A stretch of DNA of 7,019 bases from Nitrosomonas sp. (GTDB taxonomy: Bacteria > Pseudomonadota > Gammaproteobacteria > Burkholderiales > Nitrosomonadaceae), in contig SXJH01000140.1 of assembly GCA_005779435.1 (NCBI GenBank), positions 1 to 7,019 of the forward strand, given 5' to 3'. Made by a program: the position numbers and the translations under genes. Below are positions 1-5,727 of the stretch, piece by piece. The notes beneath the pieces were generated by a model. The model searched no databases. It was given only the letters and a program-made list of their open reading frames with translations, and was not told the origin of the DNA. Positions within the stretch are counted from its first letter, which is position 1; every line of letters begins with the position of its first letter.

Positions 1-287
1 ATATCGAACAAACCGTCGCTTTGCTGGTAGCACGTCGCCGCATAATCCAGCAATCCGGCGGTTTCGTCGTCGACATCGATCCATCCGCCTTTTGCGGCAA
101 CCCGATTGATTTCGGACAAAAAACTGTCCGCCCGATACCGCGAATATTTCGCCTCCAAGCGCGACACATCCTCCATGACAACGCGAGCGGCTTGTTCGGC
201 TTTTTTCTCGCTGCGCGCATAGAGCTGAATCGCGCACGGCGAACCCATTGCCTTGAAATCGTGGTGGTAGTACGTTAACGGCACCAT
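1..287 (-). CDS. apbE: ApbE family FAD:protein FMN transferase, N-terminal part (runs off the left edge)
   Basis: ApbE enzymes act in the bacterial periplasm and move FMN from FAD onto a Thr/Ser of exported proteins, using Mg2+. The reverse-strand frame from the ATG at 287 is open for 95 codons to the window edge. It shows the family's N-terminal pattern: 'HHDFKAMGSPCAIQLYA' (about residues 8-24), the 'RLEAKYSRYRADSFLSEIN' segment (about 45-63) and 'SDGLFD' (about 89-94), which in the family leads into the 'TVGPL' motif. The catalytic C-terminal half is outside the window. An in-frame TAA lies directly before the ATG, so this start is fixed; GGATGA about 11 nt upstream may serve as ribosome binding site. 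No signal peptide or lipobox is visible, which is unusual for an exported ApbE: the protein might rely on a different start, be exported in another way, or act in the cytoplasm. It follows the DUF3570 gene after 136 bp, so co-transcription is possible but not shown. Confidence 0.9.
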   Translation of the reverse strand, partial: MVPLTYYHHDFKAMGSPCAIQLYARSEKKAEQAARVVMEDVSRLEAKYSRYRADSFLSEINRVAAKGGWIDVDDETAGLLDYAATCYQQSDGLFD

Positions 288-338
288 TTAGGCACTCATC
301 CAAATATTTCTAAGGAATCATTGAGTTATTCTGAATTT

Positions 339-365
339 GTCATTCCGGCGAAGGCATGAATCCGG
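339..365. repeat. REP-like interspersed palindromic element
   Basis: The stretch contains CATTCCGGCGAAGGC followed by ATGAATCCGG. This closely resembles the widespread intergenic REP-type palindrome of gammaproteobacteria, in which ATTCCGGC and GCCGGAAT flank a GAAA/GAAG loop. Here the second arm has diverged, so the hairpin is imperfect. It sits between the end of the DUF3570 gene and apbE, the typical intercistronic place for such elements. Recognition is from memory; a count of copies in the genome would settle it. Confidence 0.45.
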
Positions 366-378
366 AAAAATCGGCAAA

Positions 379-407
379 CCGGATACCGGCTCTCGCCGGT
401 GTACCGG
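379..407 (-). terminator. CCGG-rich hairpin after the DUF3570 gene (possible terminator or mRNA stabiliser)
   Basis: Bases 385-390 and 395-400 form a perfect 6-bp stem (ACCGGC / GCCGGT) closed by a four-base loop, read as GAGA (a stable GNRA loop) on the minus strand. CCGG at 379-382 and 404-407 extends it after a small asymmetric bulge. On the minus strand a T-run (ATTTTT) follows only about 8 nt after the stem, so this is not a textbook Rho-independent terminator. It begins 16 bp past the DUF3570 stop. It may end the operon, protect its 3' end, or act with the adjacent REP-like element. Confidence 0.45.
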
Positions 408-423
408 ATTATTCAGTGTTTCC

Positions 424-3183
424 CTAAAACTGATAACTCCAAGTCGCCGACAGCATTCCCTGCCGATCGAGCTGAAATCCGTTAAAATCGCTTCTAACGG
501 GTTCTATCCATTCAAAACCGAGCCGATTCCCGGCAAACCGCCCGCCGGGAATTCGCGCATTCACACCGAATCCGACATCCCAAAACTGCCCGCCGTAATT
601 CGACGGAAAATCCATCGGCCCGATCCGCGCATTATACGAATCGAAATCCCGGTGAATCGCTCCCTGAATCGTATACGCCCCGCGCACCGTAGCCGTCAGC
701 CAGGGCTTCACATCGAAGCCGCCCCATGCCGTCGCTTGAAACAAATCGCCCAAGCGATACCCCGACTTGTTTTTGTCTTCCAATCGCTTGACGCCGCTGA
801 ATTGAGCTCCCCAAGACCAGCGATGGCGCTCCCCGAGATACGTCAGGTTCGGCATAAAATCCCAGGTGCCGCTGCCCAATTGCATGCCGAAATGCATCAA
901 GCCGCCGTCCGCTTTAAACATGCGCCGACTCTCGATATCCACTTTACCGGTCGGCGCGCTAAATCCGAGGCTCACATGCACCCAATGGCCATGAATATCC
1001 AATAACTTAATCAGCGATGAAAAATAAGTATCGCCGACCGCGCCGGTTTCATGAACCGCACCGCTTTTATGTTCGTGCGAACCGGGCGTTGCGGGCGGCG
1101 CACCCTGCAGCCTGCGCAAACTCATGTCCATATCCATAAAAGTGGGCATCAGCATGACGTTAAGCCACTTTGTCGGCGCATACATGAGATCGACCATATG
1201 CATACGCATGTCCATATACGTCGGTGCAAAGCGGCAAAGCGACGCATCGCTGCAACCTTGCTCGACGATGGCCAGATCGTCGGCCTTCCGTGCGCCATGC
1301 AGCATATTGCCGCCCGTCCAACCGTACATAAACCGGTATCCCGCCATAAACTCTCCCGGCTTATCGAGCATGTGGCCGAACATGATGCCCGCCGGCGGTA
1401 TTTTGTGGTGATGATAAGAATGCATATGAGGCCGCGAAGCGCTCCCTGAACCGCCGATCGGCAGCGACGCGGGAATCGACTCGACGTCGAACCTCACCGC
1501 CGCATTGGCCACATAGTAATCGAAATCGGCAAAACTGTTGTTCCCGCCGTTGCCAATCTGCATGGCGCCGGCGCGCGTGTAGTATTCAAATCCCGCTTCG
1601 AAAGCAACGCCGCGCATGATTAACTTGCTCAGCGCGACACCGCCGCTGAGTGAGCCAAAACCCGCCAAGCGATGATCGCTGGAGAAATTGTCCGGCAACT
1701 TATCCGCATTGTACAAAACCGTTTTAGGCTGAACGTTGAGCAACGATTCATCGACAAAATTGCCGTTTTTGTCGACCAAATTAAAATTCGTATCGCGGAA
1801 ATATTGCTCCGAGGGATTCTTCGGATCGAACCAGATCTGCCGCCCTAAGCTATCCACTTCGTTCCTGCGGTAAGTTTGCTGCGAAAACAAATACGGTTTA
1901 TAAAAGCTGGCGGAATCCTGCGAGTAATAGCGGATTCGCGGCATCAACGTCCAGCCGCCGCCCAGCGGTTGCACCCAGTTCGCATCGAAAGTGTGCGCGT
2001 TGATTCCCCAATCGTCCGTCGACAACCGGTATCCCAGATGCAATGCCGCATCGAATGCATCGATATATTGAATGTATTTGGCGCTGAACGCAGCTTGATT
2101 GCGGAAATTCGGCCTTTGCTCCAGCAGCGCGCGCATATCCCCGCTAACCGGCGTCGATTGACCGTTATTCAACGCCGCAGGATCGACAAAAATAACCGTC
2201 ATCACCTTATACGGATTTTCCAAATAACCGTTGCTATGGGTATAGCCGATATTGGTTTCGAGCAAAGCGCTTTTATTCAAAATCTGCGTCACGCCCAAAT
2301 TGGCGCTCCAATCCCGCCGTTCGCCCTTTAATACTTCGGCGCCGTTGCGATTATCGATCTGGTGCAGGAAAGCATTCTTGGTGATGTACGGCGAAGCATC
2401 GTGATCCAGGATAGCGCCGATATTGCTACTTGAATATCCGGCACCGTATTTTAAACTGGTCAATTTCTGGTTGAAATCGACGCGACCGCCGATATTGCCG
2501 AAGCTCGATTTGTAATCCCGTTCGCGCGAAAAACCGCCGCTTACATTAAGCACCGCCTCATTCCATTCCCGGCTCAAACCGAAACTGGCCTGATTGCGGG
2601 TTTCCGGGGACGCGGACGATAGCACCATCACGGAACGGGGGTCTCTGACCAACGATCCGCCATGATTCGGATCCAATCCCAGCGGATTGAGGTTGCGATC
2701 CAATAACAAATTAGGGTTGGTGATAATCGGCGATGCGCCGACGACGGTCACGCCCGACGGTGTATTGGCATAAATCGGATTATTGCCGTTCGCAGCCAAC
2801 GGCGAGATAGTAATCGGCGTTGCGCCCGACCAGGTATCCTGGGTGTAACTGAAATTGAACTTGGTGCGATCCGTCAGCGAAAACACGCCGCTGCCATGCA
2901 GCACGTCCGCCGTAATGGGCTTCAGGTTATTGGGCACATTGAATAAGTCCCGCTTTCCTTCCTGATAACGGCTGAATTGAAAATTAATGCGATCGTTGTC
3001 GGCGGCATGCGCAGCGTTCAACATCAACCCCGGCAAAACGAGCGCAGCGGAAGTTAATGCTTGTAACGCCTTGCCAGCGGGAGATGGCTCGACCGAAACT
3101 TTTCTATCGGGATGACTATCGGGACAAGATAGCGTCGCCTCTTTCGCGGCATCCGATTTCCGGAACGCAATCATCTCGGGCAC
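424..3183 (-). CDS. Outer-membrane double beta-barrel protein: DUF3570 domain fused to a Met/His-rich transporter-type barrel
   Basis: A 919-aa exported protein, start GTG at 3183 (an ATG at 3174 is an equally possible start); GGAATGGG lies about 9 nt before the GTG. The signal peptide has a long polar n-region, a hydrophobic stretch around 38-58 and a likely cut after AHA60. Residues about 61-568 match DUF3570: alternating aromatic strands, 'RIRYYSQDSASFY' (416-428) and 'SSDHRLAGFGSLSGG' (501-515). A Gly/Ser and His-rich linker (HMHSYHHHK, 586-594) leads to a second domain (about 595-919) like Met-rich outer-membrane 'transporter' / MetA-phenol-degradation-type barrels: 'PPAGIMFGHM', 'MDMRMHM' (657-663), 'MDMDM' (683-687), 'GYRLGD' (808-813) and a C-terminal YQF suited to Bam recognition. 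DTWSGAT at 116-122 fits the ApbE target consensus. Substrate unknown; Met/His clusters suggest copper. DUF3570, DUF4266, thioredoxin and ApbE genes are often neighbours (from memory). The two-barrel fusion is unusual. Confidence 0.9.
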   Translation of the reverse strand: MPEMIAFRKSDAAKEATLSCPDSHPDRKVSVEPSPAGKALQALTSAALVLPGLMLNAAHAADNDRINFQFSRYQEGKRDLFNVPNNLKPITADVLHGSGVFSLTDRTKFNFSYTQDTWSGATPITISPLAANGNNPIYANTPSGVTVVGASPIITNPNLLLDRNLNPLGLDPNHGGSLVRDPRSVMVLSSASPETRNQASFGLSREWNEAVLNVSGGFSRERDYKSSFGNIGGRVDFNQKLTSLKYGAGYSSSNIGAILDHDASPYITKNAFLHQIDNRNGAEVLKGERRDWSANLGVTQILNKSALLETNIGYTHSNGYLENPYKVMTVIFVDPAALNNGQSTPVSGDMRALLEQRPNFRNQAAFSAKYIQYIDAFDAALHLGYRLSTDDWGINAHTFDANWVQPLGGGWTLMPRIRYYSQDSASFYKPYLFSQQTYRRNEVDSLGRQIWFDPKNPSEQYFRDTNFNLVDKNGNFVDESLLNVQPKTVLYNADKLPDNFSSDHRLAGFGSLSGGVALSKLIMRGVAFEAGFEYYTRAGAMQIGNGGNNSFADFDYYVANAAVRFDVESIPASLPIGGSGSASRPHMHSYHHHKIPPAGIMFGHMLDKPGEFMAGYRFMYGWTGGNMLHGARKADDLAIVEQGCSDASLCRFAPTYMDMRMHMVDLMYAPTKWLNVMLMPTFMDMDMSLRRLQGAPPATPGSHEHKSGAVHETGAVGDTYFSSLIKLLDIHGHWVHVSLGFSAPTGKVDIESRRMFKADGGLMHFGMQLGSGTWDFMPNLTYLGERHRWSWGAQFSGVKRLEDKNKSGYRLGDLFQATAWGGFDVKPWLTATVRGAYTIQGAIHRDFDSYNARIGPMDFPSNYGGQFWDVGFGVNARIPGGRFAGNRLGFEWIEPVRSDFNGFQLDRQGMLSATWSYQF

Positions 3184-3238
3184 AGCACTATACCCATTCC
3201 GATTGATCGATGATTAGCCGCAAGCGCAAGGCAGCGCG

Positions 3239-3445
3239 TCAATAACAACCGCACCCGCCGCCGCCGCCGGAAGAATGCGTGCTGGCGGCAGCTTCCCGGC
3301 TGCTGTAATTATGCATTTGAATAGTGCTTTGCAACGGATACGGCTCCAATGCCATTTGCGGTTTTGCCAAATTTCCGCGTTCCCAGACAGCCACATGCGC
3401 GCAGCCTGAAACAACGAATACGAACACTATCAAAACGTATCGCAT
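3239..3445 (-). CDS. DUF4266 family small lipoprotein with C-terminal CGC motif
   Basis: A 68-aa protein. Residues 1-15 are a lipoprotein signal with lipobox V-S-G-C15, so the mature protein should be a lipid-anchored peptide of about 54 residues in the periplasm. It shows the DUF4266 signature in order: 'WERGNLAKPQM' (21-31), His45, 'SSREAA' (48-53), a glycine run and the C-terminal 'CGCY' (65-68), where the family usually ends CGCN. The function of DUF4266 is not known. The two tail cysteines and His45 could bind metal, form a disulfide acted on by the thioredoxin encoded upstream, or be a modification site. The gene lies 20 bp after the thioredoxin gene and 55 bp before the DUF3570 gene, so all three are very likely co-transcribed, and DUF4266 probably works with the DUF3570 barrel. 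A larger overlapping frame (3414-3214) lacks any family pattern and is ignored. Confidence 0.9.
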   Translation of the reverse strand: MRYVLIVFVFVVSGCAHVAVWERGNLAKPQMALEPYPLQSTIQMHNYSSREAAASTHSSGGGGGCGCY

Positions 3446-3465
3446 ACCGTGTTCTGTATGAAGAG

Positions 3466-3987
3466 CTAGTGTTTTTCCGCCAAAACCTGCTCAACCATCA
3501 TGCGCAATTGATCGCTTTCCCCTGGACGGAAACCTTGATGTACATAACGGACATTCCCTTTACGGTCGATCAGAAAGGACGAAGGCATCGCAATGACGCC
3601 AAAATCCTTGGCGCATTGTTTAGTCTGGTCCGCGACGATCTCGAAATCGACCGGATTTTTATCCAGAAACGCCTGAGCATCCGCTTTCTTTTCATCCAAA
3701 TTGACGCCGATGACATGCAGGCCTTGCGCCTTGAATTCATGTTCCATTTGATTTAAGAAGGGGAAGGATTTTACACAAGGCGGGCACCACGAAGCCCAAA
3801 AATCGACGTAGACGACTTCACCTTGCATCGACCGCAATCCTTTTACCGGCGATCCCTCCAACGTCGTAAAAGCGCAATCCGGCGACGGTATCTCAACTTG
3901 CTGCGTTGCAAACACCGAAGCACTGAATAGAATCGAGGCGGATAAAAATAATGCGCCAGCAAGAAAGTTTTTTTGTCTTTTTATCAT
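3466..3987 (-). CDS. TlpA/ResA-like periplasmic thioredoxin-fold protein
   Basis: A 173-aa exported thiol:disulfide oxidoreductase. Residues 1-27 are a Sec signal peptide (MIKRQK, hydrophobic core, cut after VFA). The thioredoxin fold follows: 'VVYVDFWASWCPPCVKSFPFL' with the active site W67-C-P-P-C71, 'VIGVNLDEK' (92-100), and the cis-proline segment 'AMPSSFLIDRKGNVRY' around Pro135. WCPPC is typical of reducing TlpA/ResA-type proteins that keep periplasmic cysteines reduced, for example in cytochrome c or CuA maturation. Two further cysteines (38 and 125) could form a second disulfide or bind metal. It is followed after 20 bp by the DUF4266 gene, whose CGC tail is a plausible client, and lies 37 bp after the 152-aa gene. 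The ribosome binding site before the ATG at 3987 is weak, perhaps relying on coupling to the upstream gene. Confidence 0.95.
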   Translation of the reverse strand: MIKRQKNFLAGALFLSASILFSASVFATQQVEIPSPDCAFTTLEGSPVKGLRSMQGEVVYVDFWASWCPPCVKSFPFLNQMEHEFKAQGLHVIGVNLDEKKADAQAFLDKNPVDFEIVADQTKQCAKDFGVIAMPSSFLIDRKGNVRYVHQGFRPGESDQLRMMVEQVLAEKH

Positions 3988-4024
3988 GATTCAACCAATG
4001 AGGTTTGATAATGCCCTACTACAA

Positions 4025-4483
4025 TTAATGAAATTGCAAAACGCCTATTTCGGTTTCCGTATGAGCACCCGACGCCGCCATACAATGATAATCAATATCA
4101 AACGTCCGTTCGCCGACATTGGTTTTATTGACCATCATATAGTAAGTGCCATTTCCTCCTTGGAGCGAAATGTAATCGCTATAGTTGGCATCCCCCGAGA
4201 TATGATCGGTAATACTGACGGCCTTATTCCCTTTTAAAAGCTGCAAATTGATCAACAACCCAGCGACCGGAGGCGAAAAATCCTTGATTCTAGCAAGAAG
4301 GTGATCGGTCGCCTCACTGCCCGTACTCGAACACGTCACAATCGCAAGGCCGGTAAAAGTGGCCGACACCCCTTCCGCATCCATAGTAGCGCCGCCATTG
4401 TGCGCACTGCCTATTCCCATATAGCCGACCGAAGAAACAGTCAACATCATCATGAAAAGTTTTTTTATTGTCGGCTTTATCAT
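4025..4483 (-). CDS. Secreted 152-aa protein of unknown family with predicted N-terminal histidine
   Basis: I do not recognise a family. The ATG at 4483 begins a clear signal peptide (MIKPTIKKLF then a hydrophobic Met-rich core), with the best cleavage site after GSA27. The mature protein of 125 residues would start 'HNGGATMD', leaving His28 as the N-terminal residue, as in copper proteins with a histidine brace. The body is beta-rich with one cysteine pair (C51 and C134), probably a disulfide that the downstream thioredoxin could handle. Further histidines are at 61, 94, 133, 141 and 152 (the last residue). It is the first gene of the operon running through tlpA-like, DUF4266 and DUF3570 genes, and starts 128 nt after the operator-like palindrome at 4611-4627, with a leader of about 92 nt. 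Periplasmic or surface metal binding is an inference. Confidence 0.85.
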   Translation of the reverse strand: MIKPTIKKLFMMMLTVSSVGYMGIGSAHNGGATMDAEGVSATFTGLAIVTCSSTGSEATDHLLARIKDFSPPVAGLLINLQLLKGNKAVSITDHISGDANYSDYISLQGGNGTYYMMVNKTNVGERTFDIDYHCMAASGAHTETEIGVLQFH

Positions 4484-4581
4484 CTTGTAACACTCTGTTT
4501 TAAGTTATTAAGGCGCACCGGCATGATCGGTTATTGCTCGCGACTACCATATAGACAGGAATCGACTCGTACTGCTTGCCA

Positions 4582-4610
4582 AGTATTGCCGGGTCTTGCT
4601 GAAAAAACAA
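4582..4610 (-). promoter_or_regulatory. Candidate promoter of the 152-aa/thioredoxin/DUF4266/DUF3570 operon
   Basis: Read on the minus strand, TTGTTT (4610-4605) directly follows the palindromic operator and could be the -35 element. AATACT (4587-4582) at a 17-nt spacing is a weak -10 element. The same arrangement occurs before the 265-aa gene. Both hexamers are poor, as expected if an activator binding the palindrome is needed. Predicted transcription start is about 4575. Confidence 0.4.
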
Positions 4611-4627
4611 TGCGACATAATGTCGCA
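4611..4627. promoter_or_regulatory. Perfect 8-1-8 palindromic operator upstream of the 152-aa gene operon
   Basis: TGCGACATAATGTCGCA is a perfect inverted repeat with 8-bp arms around one central base. It lies in the intergenic space, past the terminator of the preceding gene and next to the candidate -35 of the operon. Near copies occur at 5648-5664, 5728-5744 and 5738-5754 before the 265-aa gene. The symmetric form points to a dimeric regulator. I cannot assign it to a known regulator family; an 8-1-8 layout is compatible with Fur-like proteins, among others. Confidence 0.65.
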
Positions 4628-4659
4628 GCCCAGCCATTTTCACCGCAAGCCTTCTATCC

Positions 4660-4686
4660 AAAAAAAACGCAGGCCAAAGACCTGCG
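4660..4686 (-). terminator. Rho-independent terminator of the 265-aa gene
   Basis: On the minus strand an 8-bp stem (CGCAGGTC / GGCCTGCG, one G-U pair) with a TTT loop is followed at once by eight T (complement of A4660-4667). It starts 34 bp past the stop codon at 4720. It separates the 265-aa gene from the downstream operon, so the latter needs its own promoter, in agreement with the operator and promoter at 4582-4627. Confidence 0.9.
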
Positions 4687-4719
4687 CTTGAAGAGAGAAG
4701 TAATATCGATATCGGCGAG

Positions 4720-5517
4720 TTACTTAGGCCAAACCTGCTTGCCGTCGACGATCACTTTCATGTCGCGATTTAACTGCGCTGCGGAAGGTTTAATCGTGAC
4801 ATCCAGCCCGGCGCCGCAAGAGGCCGGTAGCGGCGCAATCGTTCTGTTCACTTTTAAGGTTGCCGGTGAGTCATATCCATGCAATCCTTGACCGTCAAAA
4901 TTGGAGCCGACCGCCGGAGTCCATAGCTGTACTGTCGCATTGCTGAATCCACCGGCATCGGTAATCTCGCAAATATCCGCAATCGACACAATGAAAGTCA
5001 CACTCTTGGCGCACGAATCGGGATTAATGACAACACCTGCCGTCGTAAATGGTATCAAACCGCGATAGCCTGCGGTCAATTTACCGCCGCCCGCCCAGAA
5101 ACCAAGCTTATTGCCCAAAGAATCCTTGATATATTTTTGCATTTCGAAGACATCCTTGCTCTGAACAATCGTCACCGGGCTTGCCCAATTGGTGACGAAA
5201 TCGGCAAGCGTGCCTTGATGTATAGCGGCCTCTACTGTCGCAGCGCTACCGGCAGGTTTGGTTGTAATGATCGAATCCTTGCCGTCGGGAAAAACAACTA
5301 CCGTACCGATGGTATCGATCGTCGATGCACCAGTGGTTTCATCCTGGCATCCATGCCCTATGACAACATCGTTATAGTTACTGCCGTGATTTGCTGAATT
5401 TTCATCGATAGTCGGCGTTTTCAAGCGCGTATGCGCAAAAATATTTTGCGATGCGATAACTGCCAAAACAGCAATCGTTGAAACTGCAAACCACTTAAAA
5501 CTACTTTCTTTACCCAT
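4720..5517 (-). CDS. Secreted YcnI/DUF1775-like protein with predicted N-terminal histidine (265 aa)
   Basis: The ATG at 5517 is preceded by GGGGA about 7 nt upstream. Residues 1-28 form a Sec signal peptide with the cut after IFA28, so the mature protein would begin 'HTRLKTP', with His29 free at the N-terminus. 'YNDVVIGHGCQDET...VVVFPDG' (48-79) resembles the 'VPHGC...T..V.IPEG' core of YcnI/DUF1775 proteins, which bind copper through their N-terminal histidine; 'FWAGGG' (140-145) may hold the tryptophan of that site. Four mature cysteines (57, 169, 183, 234) could form two disulfides. The C-terminal part after about 200 is outside the usual DUF1775 core. D59-E-T-T-G-A-S65 loosely resembles a flavinylation site. 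The gene is monocistronic, with its own operator, promoter and strong terminator, which suggests high, regulated expression. Copper binding or delivery is inferred; the DUF1775 match is moderate. Confidence 0.88.
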   Translation of the reverse strand: MGKESSFKWFAVSTIAVLAVIASQNIFAHTRLKTPTIDENSANHGSNYNDVVIGHGCQDETTGASTIDTIGTVVVFPDGKDSIITTKPAGSAATVEAAIHQGTLADFVTNWASPVTIVQSKDVFEMQKYIKDSLGNKLGFWAGGGKLTAGYRGLIPFTTAGVVINPDSCAKSVTFIVSIADICEITDAGGFSNATVQLWTPAVGSNFDGQGLHGYDSPATLKVNRTIAPLPASCGAGLDVTIKPSAAQLNRDMKVIVDGKQVWPK

Positions 5518-5617
5518 TTATATTCCCCAGCGTTATATTCATTGTTAATTCTTTCTATAATTGATTCGCCATGCGCAGCGTGAAATCGCTTAACTCACAT
5601 AACTCGTCGCGGTTTGA

Positions 5618-5647
5618 ATTATCTTGCGCAACAACAGAAAACATCAA
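5618..5647 (-). promoter_or_regulatory. Candidate promoter of the 265-aa gene
   Basis: On the minus strand TTGATG (5647-5642) lies directly after the operator-like site and GATAAT (5623-5618, five of six matches to TATAAT) follows at an 18-nt spacing. Transcription would start near 5611 and give a leader of about 94 nt. The block shares most bases with the promoter at 4582-4627. An operator touching the -35 element is typical of activator sites centred near -42, although repression is also possible. Confidence 0.5.
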
Positions 5648-5664
5648 TGCGGCAAAACGTCGCA
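5648..5664. promoter_or_regulatory. Operator-like palindrome next to the promoter of the 265-aa gene
   Basis: TGCGGCAAAACGTCGCA differs from the perfect palindrome at 4611-4627 in only three of 17 positions. It occupies the same place relative to the -35 hexamer and to the start codon (131 nt before, compared with 128 nt). This matching position is the main evidence that it is functional. Confidence 0.6.
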
Positions 5665-5727
5665 TACCAGAAGAAAAAACATAACACATTAAAATAAAAC
5701 ATACTTACTATCGACAACAAACTCAGA

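Noticed and set aside
21..278. Plus-strand 85-aa frame at the left edge
   Set aside because: It is the shadow of apbE, whose reverse-strand translation matches the family closely.
337..2331. Plus-strand open frames (337-1005, 1051-1449, 1124-1411, 1876-2331) opposite the 919-aa gene
   Set aside because: They are antisense to a clear protein with a signal peptide and family motifs, have Arg/His/Pro-rich low-quality sequence, and show no recognisable domain.
3214..3494. Minus-strand frames 3414-3214 and 3494-3309 overlapping the DUF4266 gene
   Set aside because: They are out of frame with DUF4266, which has a lipobox and family signature; the alternatives have no pattern.
3349..4891. Plus-strand frames 3349-3756, 3986-4237 and 4301-4891
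   Set aside because: Antisense to the thioredoxin, 152-aa and 265-aa genes; 4301-4891 also spans a clear terminator and a promoter region of the other strand.
4933..5242. TGTCGCA heptamers at 4933-4939 and 5236-5242 inside the 265-aa gene
   Set aside because: Single half-sites within coding sequence without a partner arm; they reflect codons for Thr-Val-type stretches.
5510..5542. Ten-codon leader frame overlapping the start of the 265-aa gene (minus strand)
   Set aside because: It has no ribosome binding site of its own, while the main ATG has GGGGA at good distance; overlap is probably accidental.
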